A stretch of 64,000 nt of DNA from Hyphomonas sp. Its GTDB lineage: Bacteria; Pseudomonadota; Alphaproteobacteria; Caulobacterales; Hyphomonadaceae. Under the pieces are notes generated by a model that was not told where the DNA came from, made no database searches, and saw nothing but the letters and a program-made list of their open reading frames with translations. Positions within the stretch are counted from its first letter, which is position 1; every line of letters begins with the position of its first letter. The translations under genes and the position numbers were made by a program. Positions 35,171 to 44,387 of this stretch are shown piece after piece. The stretch is from contig NZ_PNMA01000021.1 of the NCBI RefSeq assembly GCF_013823385.1, positions 1 through 64,000 of the forward strand. The letters are read 5' to 3'.

Positions 35171-36339
35171 GCCGTCTCCGAAAAGAGCTCCCGGCCGATC
35201 AGCCAGCGGCGGATCTCGCTGGTGCCCGCGCCGATCTCGTAGAGCTTGGCATCGCGCAGGAGGCGGCCGGTCGGGTATTCGTTGATATAGCCGTTCCCGC
35301 CAAGCAGCTGGATCGCGTCGAGCGCCAGCTTCGTTGCGGTTTCCGCCGCATACAGAATAGCGCCGGCCGCGTCCTTCCGCGCCGTCTCGCCCCGGTCACA
35401 CGCCTTGGCGACGGCATAGACATAAGCCTTGGCCGCATTCATCTGCACATACATGTCCGCCAGCTTGCCCTGCACCAGCTGGAACTCACCGATCGACTGG
35501 CCAAACTGTTTGCGATCGTGAATGTAGGGGATCACGACATCCAGGCACGCCTGCATGATGCCCGTCGGCCCGGCCGAGAGCACCGCGCGCTCATAGTCGA
35601 GCCCGCTCATCAGGATGCGCGCCCCGGCGCCCACCGGCCCCATCACATTCTCTTCGGGCACTTCGCAATCTTCAAACACCAGCTCACCGGTTTCCGAGCC
35701 GCGCATGCCCAGCTTGTCGAGCTTCTGCGCCACCGAAAATCCCTTGAAGCCGCGCTCGATCAGGAACGCCGTGATGCCCTTCGAGCCGCCATTGGGATCG
35801 GTCTTGGCATAGACCACCAGAGTGTCCGCATCCGGAGCATTGGTGATCCACATCTTGGTGCCGTTGAGCACATAGCGGTCACCCTTCTTGTCGGCGCGCA
35901 GCTTCATCGAGACGACATCCGATCCCGCCCCGCTCTCGCTCATCGCGAGGCTGCCGAGATGCTCGCCGGAGATCAGCTTGGGCAGGTAGCGGGCCTTCTG
36001 GCTGTCATTGCCCCAGCGGCGCAGCTGGTTGACGCAGAGGTTTGAGTGCGCCCCATAGGAGAGCCCCACCGAGGCCGAGGCGCGGGAGATTTCCTCCATC
36101 GCCACGACATGCTCGAGATAGCCAAGCCCAGTGCCGCCCCATTCCTCCTCCACCGTGATGCCGAGGAGGCCAAGCTCCCCCATCTTCGGCAGAAGGTCGC
36201 GCGGAAACTTGTCCGTCCGGTCGATTTCGGCGGCGCGCGGCGCGATTTCATTCTGGGCAAAGTTTTTCACGGTCTCGCGGATCATGTCCGCAGTTTCACC
36301 GAGATCGAAGTTCAGAGTGGGATATGTGTTCGTCAGCAT
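35167..36339 (-). CDS. Isovaleryl-CoA dehydrogenase
   Basis: The 390-residue acyl-CoA dehydrogenase shows [27 protein letters not shown] (FAD-binding), [19 protein letters not shown] and [16 protein letters not shown], where the Glu occupies the isovaleryl-type catalytic position on helix G. The C terminus reads [25 protein letters not shown]. It oxidises isovaleryl-CoA to 3-methylcrotonyl-CoA, the substrate of the carboxylase encoded nearby. AGGAAAGGG precedes the ATG. It is the first gene of a coupled run with the alpha/beta hydrolase and lipoprotein genes. Confidence 0.92.
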   Translation of the reverse strand: MLTNTYPTLNFDLGETADMIRETVKNFAQNEIAPRAAEIDRTDKFPRDLLPKMGELGLLGITVEEEWGGTGLGYLEHVVAMEEISRASASVGLSYGAHSNLCVNQLRRWGNDSQKARYLPKLISGEHLGSLAMSESGAGSDVVSMKLRADKKGDRYVLNGTKMWITNAPDADTLVVYAKTDPNGGSKGITAFLIERGFKGFSVAQKLDKLGMRGSETGELVFEDCEVPEENVMGPVGAGARILMSGLDYERAVLSAGPTGIMQACLDVVIPYIHDRKQFGQSIGEFQLVQGKLADMYVQMNAAKAYVYAVAKACDRGETARKDAAGAILYAAETATKLALDAIQLLGGNGYINEYPTGRLLRDAKLYEIGAGTSEIRRWLIGRELFSETA

Positions 36340-36378
36340 GGCCCTTTCCTAGCAAGGGCCTGCCCGCCTGTCACCGGT

Positions 36379-37698
36379 TCAGTCGTCCTGCGTCATCGCC
36401 CGGTAAAGGTAATACGTGGCCACCACGAACAGGAACCCGCCGCCCAGCGAGAGCAGCGGCCCCAGCCAGGTCTCGCCTTCATACAGCGCCGGCTCGGCGG
36501 CCATATCCACCAGCTCCCGCACGCCCAGCACCAGGCTCACCAGGCCGAGGCCCGACAGCAGCGCATACGGCACCCACCGGCCCAGCGCCTCGGCGCCGGT
36601 CCGGCGGGGCGCGCCGCCATTCTCTTCCAGCGCCCGCTGGATGCCATTCGGATCGATTTCCACAGGCGCCAGATCGTCGACGATCACGCCCTCCGCCGGG
36701 GGCAGCGGCGACTCCGGCGCGGGTGGCGGTGGCGGCGGAATGACGGGCGGCGGGCTCGCGGGCACCTCTGGCAGAGGCGCGGCAGGCGCAGGCCGCGCCG
36801 CGCGCCGCCGCTCGATGCCATCCGGCGGTCCTTTGACCACGCCGGGCGGCTGCGGCAGCGGCTCGTCCTCCGCCGGCCCTGCCAGATCGGCAATGGCACG
36901 GGTAATCTCTTCCACGCTCGGGCCTTCTTCGCCTGGCTCCAGCGGCCGGGTTGGCCGCGAGGGCGGTGGCAGCGGGCTCTCGCCCAGGATCCGCGCAATC
37001 CGCTCGCTCACCGCCCGCGCGGCGGCTTGCGGCCCGGACTGCGTTCCGCGCGCCCGCGCGGGCGCGCGCTCATCCTCTGCCCGCGCTTCGATGATCACGG
37101 CCCGCTCCGGCGGATGGGGGAAAGGCTGCCCACCATCTTCCGGTATCGGCCGGATCAGCGCGCCCGGCACCGCTGCCGGCCCGGAAGGATGTGTCAGGAA
37201 CAGCGAAATCTCCGCCGCCCGCCGGCGTACCAGCGCGTCGATGGTCTTCACCTCGCCGTTCACCCGCCCCCGGCGCCACAGCCACATGTCGGAGGCCGCT
37301 GCCAGCCGGTCGCCCTCATTGAGGTTTGACAGGACGCTGGACGACTGGAACGCCCCCGGCCCGATATTCCAGGCAAAGGACACCAGCGCGTCGAATTCAT
37401 TCTGGGTCAGCGGGGCGAGCACTTCATCCTGGATAAGCTGCTCGATGGGCGGCAGATCGAAATGGGCCAGCACCAGTTCGGCGTCCCTCGGGCTCACGGT
37501 CAGGCCAGGCCGCGCCGTGCGCGTGTGGCCATAGCCCACGATCCAGCGCCCATCCGGCAGCCGGCTGGCGCGCGGCCGGAAGCCCTCGAAGCCCTTGATC
37601 AGCCCGAGTCCTCTGGCAGATGTGCGAAGCGGACCACCCAAAGTCCGTTGCTCCCATTCTGGTACAACTGGCAAAATGCCTACAGGGGCGCCCTGCAA
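36379..37698 (-). CDS. GH24 lysozyme with Pro-rich linker and C-terminal membrane segments
   Basis: The N-terminal 165 residues are a phage-type lysozyme (GH24): LIKGFEGFRPRA with the catalytic Glu, VGYGHT, QNEFDALVSFAWNIGPGAF and MWLWRRGRVNGEVKTIDALVRRR. A Pro/Ala/Glu-rich linker (about 180-350) precedes two hydrophobic segments (YALLSGLGLVSLVLGV and LGPLLSLGGGFLFVVATYYL). No signal peptide is visible at the N terminus. No ATG is available: the frame opens at TTG 37698 and the true start is uncertain. It would cleave the peptidoglycan glycan chain. No holin or phage gene is nearby, so it is probably a cellular enzyme of prophage ancestry. Confidence 0.82.
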   Translation of the reverse strand: MQGAPVGILPVVPEWEQRTLGGPLRTSARGLGLIKGFEGFRPRASRLPDGRWIVGYGHTRTARPGLTVSPRDAELVLAHFDLPPIEQLIQDEVLAPLTQNEFDALVSFAWNIGPGAFQSSSVLSNLNEGDRLAAASDMWLWRRGRVNGEVKTIDALVRRRAAEISLFLTHPSGPAAVPGALIRPIPEDGGQPFPHPPERAVIIEARAEDERAPARARGTQSGPQAAARAVSERIARILGESPLPPPSRPTRPLEPGEEGPSVEEITRAIADLAGPAEDEPLPQPPGVVKGPPDGIERRRAARPAPAAPLPEVPASPPPVIPPPPPPAPESPLPPAEGVIVDDLAPVEIDPNGIQRALEENGGAPRRTGAEALGRWVPYALLSGLGLVSLVLGVRELVDMAAEPALYEGETWLGPLLSLGGGFLFVVATYYLYRAMTQDD

Positions 37699-37749
37699 AA
37701 GGCGCGCCTTTTCGCCTGAAAGGTGAGATTCGGCGTGATTATGGCCAAT

Positions 37750-39126
37750 TTACAGGAGGACGATGCTGGCAAGGCCCAGGAAGGTGAAGAAAGCCATCAC
37801 ATCCGTCGTGGTCAGCACGAAGACGGACGACGCCACCGCCGGATCTGCCCCCAACCGTTTCAGCGTCAGCGGCACCAGCGTCCCCGCCAGCCCCGACCAC
37901 AGGAAGGTGCCCAGCATCGCGGTGGCAATCACAATGCCCAGCTGCACGTCCCGGAACCAGATGAACGAGATCAGCCCGACACTGCTGCCGATCATCAACC
38001 CGTTGAAGATCGCCGTCAGCACTTCGCGCAGCACCGCCCGCCGGGCCGCGTCGCCTTCCAGCTGGCGGGTCGCAATGGCACGCACCGCCACGGCCAGCCC
38101 CTGGCTGCCGGCATTACCGGCAGTCGACGCCACAACCGGCATCAGGATGGCAAGGGCGACGATCTCCTCGATGGTCGCCTCGAACACCGAGATGACAGAC
38201 GCAGACACAAAGGCCGTGGCAAGGTTCACCCCCAGCCAGGGCAAGCGCGCGCGCACCGTATCGAACACGGTATCGGAGGAGTCCGCCGACGACACGTTGG
38301 ACAGCGCCAGCAGGTCTTCGGCATGTTCTTCCTGAATGACATCCACCATGTCATCCACGGTGATCATGCCCACCAGCCGCCCGGCACTATCGGTCACCGG
38401 CGCAGACGCCAGCGAGTATTTCTGGAAGCGGAACGCTACTTCTTCCTGGTCAAGGTCCGGCGTCAGGGTCGTCATGGGGTCATCCATGATGTCTTCCATC
38501 GCCGTCTCGCGCGGCTGGCGCAGCAGCGCGGCGAGCTGCACGATCCCCAGAAGCCGGTGCGCCGGGTCGATCACATAGATTTCGTAGAAGGTTTCGGGCA
38601 ATTCCTCGCCGCGCCCGCGGGCATAATCGATGGTCTCGCCCACGGTCCAGAATTCGGGCACCGCCACGAATTCGGTCTGCATCAGGCGCCCGGCCGACTC
38701 CTCCTCATAGGCAAGGCTGCGCTCCAGTTCGGCCCGGTCCACCGGCGCCAGGTCTTCCAGAATGCGCTCGCGGCGGTCTTCCTCAAGGTCCTCAAGGATG
38801 GTCGTCGCGTCATCGGAATCGAGTTCATCCAGCGCCTGCGCCACCGCCTCGTCGGGCAGCACGTCGACGGCGCCCTCACGATAGGCATCGCGCAGCTCGA
38901 TCAGGATTTCAGACGGCAGATCCTCGCCGAGCAGGCCCACGGCCTCCTCGAACGTGTCATAGGGCAGCGTTTCCAGCGCGTCGGCGGCGTCCGCCGGGTG
39001 CATCCGCTTGAGCGTGCGCGACAGCCAGCGCGTATCGCGCTCATCGATGGCATCGATGAGATCCTTGAGCAGCACGGGATCAAGCCCGTCAGACTCCTGC
39101 TGGGAAGGGACGCTGGTATCGGTCAT
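37750..39126 (-). CDS. mgtE: Magnesium transporter MgtE
   Basis: The 458-residue protein has the MgtE layout: N-terminal superhelical domain (about 25-135, with DAADALETLPYDTFEEAVGLLGEDLPSE), two CBS domains (about 140-270) and five membrane helices. Signature segments are RLPWLGVNLATAFVSA, LMPVVASTAGNAGSQ (selectivity region) and GSSVGLISFIW. It admits Mg2+ and is gated by Mg2+ binding to the cytoplasmic domains. The length is normal. It is monocistronic, just upstream of the lysozyme gene on the same strand. Confidence 0.93.
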   Translation of the reverse strand: MTDTSVPSQQESDGLDPVLLKDLIDAIDERDTRWLSRTLKRMHPADAADALETLPYDTFEEAVGLLGEDLPSEILIELRDAYREGAVDVLPDEAVAQALDELDSDDATTILEDLEEDRRERILEDLAPVDRAELERSLAYEEESAGRLMQTEFVAVPEFWTVGETIDYARGRGEELPETFYEIYVIDPAHRLLGIVQLAALLRQPRETAMEDIMDDPMTTLTPDLDQEEVAFRFQKYSLASAPVTDSAGRLVGMITVDDMVDVIQEEHAEDLLALSNVSSADSSDTVFDTVRARLPWLGVNLATAFVSASVISVFEATIEEIVALAILMPVVASTAGNAGSQGLAVAVRAIATRQLEGDAARRAVLREVLTAIFNGLMIGSSVGLISFIWFRDVQLGIVIATAMLGTFLWSGLAGTLVPLTLKRLGADPAVASSVFVLTTTDVMAFFTFLGLASIVLL

Positions 39127-39197
39127 TTGCGCCTGTCATGCCGGGGTTGGCGCTCCCCGGCAAGAGCAGGTGTGCTCAGAGGTGGTGTCGGACTGGT

Positions 39198-39899
39198 TCA
39201 AGGTCCTTCTGTCTGCAACGCTCGCTGCAAAGCGCGCACTGGCACCGTTAAATTGGTTTGGGATTTAAAGCATTGGAAGGTGATCTGCCTTTCCAGATGT
39301 GGAGGGTAGCCGCTCAAGCGAAAATCGCTGGCGACCGGTACACCGCTCGTGCAATCTTCTGGACAGGGATTTCGTACGTTTGCGCCGCTGGAGTACCAAT
39401 CGGTTGTCCAAATCCCGCAACTCCGCGAGAGTGGTAGACTGACTGAGCCCGTTTCTGTTGATTGGAATTTCCCGAAGCGGCCCTGCAATTCGGAATCCAG
39501 AAAAGAGCTCAATGTGCCCCCCATCTCTCCCCGGCTGAGCACATTAGCGGACACGGGGAAGTTGGCTATTTCGTCAGGCAATGCCCAGAATGCATCAATG
39601 ACGAGGGAGGGATTGATATCCCCTGCATCCCCTTCTCCTGGTGTGAACTCAGACAGTTCATAAGTTTCTTTGTCGGAGACAAAGAGCTGCGGGTTCAAAT
39701 GCGGCGGCACGATCAGAACGAATATACCCGCGACCAATATCATCGAGGATGCGGGCGCGCTCATCTCCCCGAGCCACGGAACCTTTGCCGAGAATCTTCC
39801 GGCAATTCCCATCTTGTTCAGAATGGCAAAGGCACCGACGATACAGAGGAACGCCCCCAGCCCGATACACGCCAGCGCGTAGTAGTCGCCCACAGTCAT
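39198..39899 (-). CDS. Membrane protein of unknown function, unusual composition
   Basis: The 233-residue product has two N-terminal membrane segments (YYALACIGLGAFLCIVGAFAI and APASSMILVAGIFVLIV). They are followed by an approximately 160-residue domain presumably in the periplasm, containing four to five Cys residues (CGIW, NPCPEDC, FQC) that could form disulfides. I recognise no family. GGGAGGG precedes the ATG. The gene is noticeably more AT-rich than its neighbours, with rarer codons, which suggests recent acquisition. It stands alone between mgtE and a monooxygenase gene. Confidence 0.65.
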   Translation of the reverse strand: MTVGDYYALACIGLGAFLCIVGAFAILNKMGIAGRFSAKVPWLGEMSAPASSMILVAGIFVLIVPPHLNPQLFVSDKETYELSEFTPGEGDAGDINPSLVIDAFWALPDEIANFPVSANVLSRGEMGGTLSSFLDSELQGRFGKFQSTETGSVSLPLSRSCGIWTTDWYSSGANVRNPCPEDCTSGVPVASDFRLSGYPPHLERQITFQCFKSQTNLTVPVRALQRALQTEGP

Positions 39900-39923
39900 A
39901 GCGTCCCTCCCACCGGAAGGATC

Positions 39924-39945
39924 ATTACCTTAAGTTAAAGGTAAT
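39924..39945. promoter_or_regulatory. Palindrome upstream of the orphan membrane-protein gene
   Basis: ATTACCTT (39924-39931) pairs with AAGGTAAT (39938-39945) around AAGTTA. It lies 25 bases upstream of the minus-strand start at 39899 in an AT-rich patch. Operator or promoter-overlapping site is an inference. Confidence 0.35.
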
Positions 39946-39999
39946 TTCTACTCTGAATCGATCAGGCTGGCCGGTCGCGGTTTCATCCCTGCACTGACT

Positions 40000-41502
40000 T
40001 CAACTGTAACGGAATTCTTCTCCGTCGAGGTCGATCTTGGGAAACTCGTCCTTCTCGCGCCAGTAGTCCTGCGTGTGCTGCCACTCGCGCGCGGTGCCGC
40101 GTTTCGGCATCAGATGCATCGAGCGGGTCAGATAGCCGGGGTTGAAGTTGTCACCGTCGATCCAGGGCAGGATTTCCATATTATGGTCCTGCGGCCGCAG
40201 GGCCACCTCCACCTGCTTCACCTTCTTCTCGTCCATATGCTTCAGCAGGCGGCAGACAAGATCGCCCATCATGTCCACCCGCAGCGTCCAGCTCGCCCGG
40301 AAATAGCCGAACACCCACACAAGGTTGGGCACGCCGGTAAACATCATCCCGCGATAGGTGATCGTGTCAGACCAGTTCACCGGCTTGCCGTCCACCTCGA
40401 ACGGAATGTTGCCCAGAACGGAAAGATCAAAGCCCGTCGCCGTGATGATGACATCCGCTTCCAGCTCCGTGCCGGATTTCAGCAGGATGCCCTTCTCGGT
40501 GAACCGGTCGATATGGTCGGTCACTACGCTCGCCTTGCCCGCCTTGATCCCTTCAAAAAGGTCCGCCTCCGGAACGAACGCGATGCGCTGCTGCCAGGGC
40601 CGGTAGGCCGGGGTGAAATGGCTCATGTCGAAGTCTTCCGGCAGGCACGCCTTCACCCCGTCCAGCAATTCCTGGCGCAGCGCTTCGGCGTCCTCGAAGG
40701 AGCGGCGGGTAAACTCGGCCTGATCGTGATTGTATTTCCGGCGCACGATCTCATGGATCCATGCCTCGTCCACGCCCAGCATCCGCAGCTCGTCGGCCAG
40801 CACGTTTTCATTCCGTGCCGGGATGAAATAGGTGGGCGAGCGCTGCAGCAGCGTCACATGCTCACACTGGCCCGCAATCGCCGGCACCACGGTCGCCGCC
40901 GTCGCGCCAGAGCCGATGCAGATCACCTTCTTGCCCGTCAGGTCCAGGTCTTCCGGCCAGGTCTGCGGGTGAATGATCTGCCCCTTGAAATCGGCCATGC
41001 CCGGCCATTCGGGCGTATAGCCCTGCGCGTGGTTGTAATAGCCCTGGCACATCCACAGGAAGTTTGCCGTGAAGGTCAGCACGTCCCCGGTCTCGAGATT
41101 CTCCGCCTTCACCGTCCACTTTTTCTTCGCGGTCGACCAGCTGGCCGAGCGGATCTTGTGGCGATAGCGGATATGCTGGGCCAGATCGTTCTCTTCGATC
41201 ACTTCCTGCATGTATTTCAGGATCTCTTCCCGGCTGGCAATCGGCGGGCCCACCCAGGGCTTGAAGCGGTAGCCGAAGGTATAAAGATCCGAGTCCGAAC
41301 GAATGCCGGGATAGCGGTGCATATGCCAGGTGCCGCCAAAGGTCTCATACGCTTCGAGCACCACGAACTTCTTCTTCGGCATCTGCGTTTTGAGATGGTA
41401 CGCCGCCCCGACGCCGGAAATCCCCGCGCCGACGATCAGCACATCGAAATGTTCGGTCTTAGCCTTGGGTTTGCGTTCTTTGACTGCCGCCGTATCCGCC
41501 AT
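40000..41502 (-). CDS. Flavin-containing monooxygenase, EthA-like Baeyer-Villiger type
   Basis: The 500-residue enzyme has an FAD-binding GAGISGVGAAYHL (about residue 25) and FGGTWHMHRYPGIRSDSD. The fingerprint FKGQIIHPQTWPED sits at about 170-183, followed by an NADPH-binding GSGATAATVVPA (about 192). The sequence closely follows the EthA/4-hydroxyacetophenone-type group. It is shorter than the other monooxygenase in the window and lacks its N-terminal extension. The reaction is NADPH- and O2-dependent oxygen insertion or heteroatom oxidation. GGGAGGAA precedes the ATG. It is monocistronic and the substrate is unknown. Confidence 0.9.
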   Translation of the reverse strand: MADTAAVKERKPKAKTEHFDVLIVGAGISGVGAAYHLKTQMPKKKFVVLEAYETFGGTWHMHRYPGIRSDSDLYTFGYRFKPWVGPPIASREEILKYMQEVIEENDLAQHIRYRHKIRSASWSTAKKKWTVKAENLETGDVLTFTANFLWMCQGYYNHAQGYTPEWPGMADFKGQIIHPQTWPEDLDLTGKKVICIGSGATAATVVPAIAGQCEHVTLLQRSPTYFIPARNENVLADELRMLGVDEAWIHEIVRRKYNHDQAEFTRRSFEDAEALRQELLDGVKACLPEDFDMSHFTPAYRPWQQRIAFVPEADLFEGIKAGKASVVTDHIDRFTEKGILLKSGTELEADVIITATGFDLSVLGNIPFEVDGKPVNWSDTITYRGMMFTGVPNLVWVFGYFRASWTLRVDMMGDLVCRLLKHMDEKKVKQVEVALRPQDHNMEILPWIDGDNFNPGYLTRSMHLMPKRGTAREWQHTQDYWREKDEFPKIDLDGEEFRYS

Positions 41503-41626
41503 GCATTCCTCCCTGGGCCCCGTCCACTTGCCGCGGAGCCATCAAATCACGTGCAAATTTTGCCCTGGGAGGAAGGCAGGTGAATACGTAATCGGCCCTA
41601 GATGACCCAGAGGCAAGCAAGCAAAA

Positions 41627-42973
41627 TCAACCGCTGGGCTGCTTCCGCCGCCGCCTCGGCAGAAGCGCCAGGCCGAGGCCCGCCGTCAGGAAAATCACCC
41701 CCACCGCCGCCATCAGCAGATAGTCCCGGTTGCGCGTGCCGATCGGCCGCAGGAATTCCCATTTGTGCAGCGTGTCGAAACTCCAGCCCTCGGCCTTCTG
41801 CAGCGCGCTCCTGCGCGGCGCCGCCGCCACCAGCCCCTCGCGCACATCCACAAACACCGGCCCGTCTGCGCCCTCCACCCGCATCACCGGCAGGCGCTTG
41901 TTGGCAAAGCTGTAGTCCCGGCCAAACCGCGTCACCAGAGACACCGCCGCCTCCGGCCCCGCCCCGGCAATCGCCCGTGCCCGGTCCGCGTCGGTATAGC
42001 CTTCCGCCTGCCCCTGATACGCAATGCCCCCGCCCGTCTCGATCCGCCAGAGCGGCTTGCCATCCGCCCCCGCCGTCGCCGTCAGCCCGTAGAGCGATCC
42101 CGCCCCCGGCCTTGGCGCTTCCAGTTCGGCCAGGCTGAACACCCCCGGCGGCGGCAGCGCCTGACCTGGCCCCATCGTCACCAGCAGGTGAAACATCCCC
42201 GACAGCGTGAACATGAGGATCAGCGGCAGCGCCGCCCAGGCCGCCAGCGTGTGCGCCTTGCGCAGGCCCCGCCCCTTCGCCTTCAGCAGCAGCGCCGCCC
42301 CGATCAGGCTCGTCGCGATCACGCTGAGGATCAGGCCTGCCAGCACCGCCACCCGCAACGGCTCGGCAAAGCTCAGGAACTTCAGCGTATGCACATTCTG
42401 GAACACAAAGAGCAGGGCCCGCCGCCGCCCATCGGTCACCGCCGCCAGCCGGTCGGCCCCGGTGTCGACATACACCGCCAGCCCCTCGGGCGTATCAAAC
42501 GCCACCCGCCACACCGGCAGCAGCCGGTTGATCTGCGGATACTCGGTGTTGAACCGGTCGATGATCTCCACGGACCGGACCCCCGCCTCCGGCAAGGCAG
42601 CATAGTGCCGGGCCAGGGCAATCGCATGGGCCTCCTCGGCCTCCGGGGCCGGATCTCCCGTGACGGCATCAGCCACCATCTTGCGCGCCACCTCAGGGTC
42701 GGTCGCCATCCAGTAGGGGCGTCCGCCAATGGTCACCAACCTGACCTGAACTGTCCGGATCTGTCCGGATTTGTCCAGGAACTGTCCGGGAATGTCCGGA
42801 AGTGTCCGGATTTGTCCGCCGCTGGGCGGGGTCTGCACGGCCGGGCGCGGCGCCGTCCAGCTCATCACAGGATGCAGAAAGCCGGTCAGCGCCCAGGCCA
42901 TCGCCACAAAGGCCGCCACCCAGCCAATCTGCCGGTGGCGCATCCGCGCCGTCGCCGGGCGCTTTGTTTTCAT
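41627..42973 (-). CDS. PepSY-domain membrane protein
   Basis: The 448-residue protein is a PepSY-TM type membrane protein. It has an N-terminal helix (IGWVAAFVAMAWALTGFLHPVMSW), a periplasmic PepSY region, a central pair of helices (VAVLAGLILSVIATSLIGAALLL and AAWAALPLILMFTLSGMFHLLV), a second PepSY-like region and a C-terminal helix (YLLMAAVGVIFLTAGLGLALL). Relatives accompany TonB-dependent iron uptake and are implicated in reductive or protease-inhibiting steps. Residues 51-77 are encoded by a 10-bp repeat array, read as SGGQIRTLPDIPGQF and DKSGQIRT. Start 42973 (MKTKRP) has only a weak ribosome-binding site. It is followed upstream by the DUF2946 gene. Confidence 0.8.
   Translation of the reverse strand: MKTKRPATARMRHRQIGWVAAFVAMAWALTGFLHPVMSWTAPRPAVQTPPSGGQIRTLPDIPGQFLDKSGQIRTVQVRLVTIGGRPYWMATDPEVARKMVADAVTGDPAPEAEEAHAIALARHYAALPEAGVRSVEIIDRFNTEYPQINRLLPVWRVAFDTPEGLAVYVDTGADRLAAVTDGRRRALLFVFQNVHTLKFLSFAEPLRVAVLAGLILSVIATSLIGAALLLKAKGRGLRKAHTLAAWAALPLILMFTLSGMFHLLVTMGPGQALPPPGVFSLAELEAPRPGAGSLYGLTATAGADGKPLWRIETGGGIAYQGQAEGYTDADRARAIAGAGPEAAVSLVTRFGRDYSFANKRLPVMRVEGADGPVFVDVREGLVAAAPRRSALQKAEGWSFDTLHKWEFLRPIGTRNRDYLLMAAVGVIFLTAGLGLALLPRRRRKQPSG
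42741..42820. repeat. 10-bp-periodic TGTCCGGA repeat, copy B (inside the PepSY gene)
   Basis: About eight units of 10-11 bases (for example CTGTCCGGAT twice, AGTGTCCGGA, TTTGTCCGCC) lie in frame within the PepSY coding sequence, between its first membrane helix and the periplasmic domain. One unit is 11 bases long, keeping the frame open. Confidence 0.8.
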
Positions 42974-43075
42974 TTCAGTTTTCACTTGGTTTGTCTCTGA
43001 AGTCAGGCCGCGCGCAGGCACGCGCGCAAGGTCTTGCTGCGCCGCCAGCGGGAGCGCGCGCAGCTGCGGATCAGC

Positions 43076-43495
43076 TCAGAGAAAAACCGGTGGCCCGGTC
43101 GGATAAGGCGGCGGCGCCGCCAGCCGGCTCGCCAGCTCAAACGCTGCCGGATGATGCAGCCCCGCCTGGCGGATCACCCGCAGCTGCTGCAGGTCCGGCA
43201 TGTCTACCGCCGGCACGGCGATCTGCGCCCCGGCGGCAAAAACGCAGGCCTTCGGCCCGTTCTGCGCGTCATCTGAGGGAGTGTCCTCGCCGGGCTCCAC
43301 ATAGTTTCCAGTGGCCAGGTCCAGCGTGCGGCTCACCACACCCTGCTCCGTGCAAAGCTCGATGCGGATCTGCCCGGAGGCGTCCTCCGCCAGCATGTAC
43401 CCCGCCGGCACCGCCACGCGCATGGCCACCGCCAGCACCAGCAGCATCCCCGCCAGTGCCCGCAATCCGCCCGAGAGAAACCCCATGCCGCGCAT
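43076..43495 (-). CDS. DUF2946-like small exported protein
   Basis: The 139-residue protein has an N-terminal hydrophobic segment (LRALAGMLLVLAVAMRVAVPAGYML). It has the Cys pair IELCTEQG and KACVFAAGA and a Pro-rich tail PPPYPTGPPVFL, all features of DUF2946 proteins found near copper- or TonB-related membrane genes. It probably is anchored in the inner membrane with a periplasmic tail. A conserved-looking 225-base leader without a gene precedes it (43496-43722). It is the upstream neighbour of the PepSY gene with a 102-base gap. Confidence 0.7.
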   Translation of the reverse strand: MRGMGFLSGGLRALAGMLLVLAVAMRVAVPAGYMLAEDASGQIRIELCTEQGVVSRTLDLATGNYVEPGEDTPSDDAQNGPKACVFAAGAQIAVPAVDMPDLQQLRVIRQAGLHHPAAFELASRLAAPPPYPTGPPVFL

Positions 43496-43722
43496 GGCGC
43501 CTGTCTCTCAGAGCCCGGCACCTGCGTCAAATCCGGGAATCGGAAACAGCCCCTGCGCGCTGAACTGACGCGCCCTTATCCCACCCCTCGCTGCGAAAAA
43601 CCTGCGGAGCCAAGGGTCCGAGAGAGGCGTCCCCCAAGCCCCGCAGAAGGCAGAGTGTCATCTGAAGCAGGCGTCAACTCGGGCCACGTGCGTCCCCCCG
43701 GACCTGTGGACCAGGATAAGGT

Positions 43723-44217
43723 CTAGGCAGCGCTGGGTTTTCCGTCTTCCCCCTGTTCGGGGGGAGGACCATGCGGCTCACCTGCAAATCCGCGCATCCG
43801 GTCCAGTTCCTCCGGCGCAAATGGGCGCCCCCGGCCAGGCCCGCATGTCAGCGCCACAGCCGCATTGGCCTTCCGCGCCCGCCTTGCCAGCGCCGCCACA
43901 AGCCCCAGAAAACTCCCCCGCCGGTGCTCCCGTGTGCCCCAGCGATGGCGCTCCACCCTGTTCCAGCCAAACCAGTAATCATCCGAGAAGCGATGCCAGG
44001 CACCCTCCGCCGTGCGAAGGATGCAGCGCGCCGTGCCCTGCCCCGCCGGCGGCAGGATCAGCTGCACACTGGCCACCTCGCTCAGGTTCAGCGCCCCGCT
44101 CTCCACGCCGCTGCGCCAGCGCAGCACATGCCCGTCCAGCCAACAGGCCCGGTCGCGGCTGAAGGGGCTTGACCGGAAAAGGTGCCCCAGACGGCTGTTT
44201 TCTCTCACATCGGTCAT
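43723..44217 (-). CDS. Hypothetical protein, 164 residues
   Basis: I recognise no family. The sequence has beta-rich segments (CWLDGHVLRWRSGVESGALNLSEVASVQLIL) and an aromatic/basic stretch (SDDYWFGWNRVERHRWGTREHRRGSF). The helix LGLVAALARRARKA is too short and charged to be a membrane anchor. The layout resembles small PH-like domain proteins, but this is a guess. AGGAAAG precedes the ATG. It is divergent from the LuxR-type regulator gene. Confidence 0.6.
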   Translation of the reverse strand: MTDVRENSRLGHLFRSSPFSRDRACWLDGHVLRWRSGVESGALNLSEVASVQLILPPAGQGTARCILRTAEGAWHRFSDDYWFGWNRVERHRWGTREHRRGSFLGLVAALARRARKANAAVALTCGPGRGRPFAPEELDRMRGFAGEPHGPPPEQGEDGKPSAA

Positions 44218-44387
44218 GCCCGGCTTTCCTGTTACCAGATGCCGGGAAATGCCACGCTTCGGCGGGAAATGTCCGCCCCCCTGTTCCGGTGGGTCGGCAA
44301 CGCGGCGTATTGAAGATAATATGACACTATCTCCTCAGCGCCCCATAACAGAACGAATGCCCCACACGGCGAGGAAAGGACGAACCC

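Noticed and set aside
36379-37698. Lysozyme plus terminase taken as a prophage remnant
   Set aside because: They are about 30 kb apart with ordinary metabolic genes between, and there are no integrase, capsid, tail or holin genes.
43496-43722. Leader before the DUF2946 gene considered as a cobalamin or other metabolite riboswitch
   Set aside because: I could not find a consistent B12-box or other riboswitch core on either strand. It is left as unexplained non-coding sequence.
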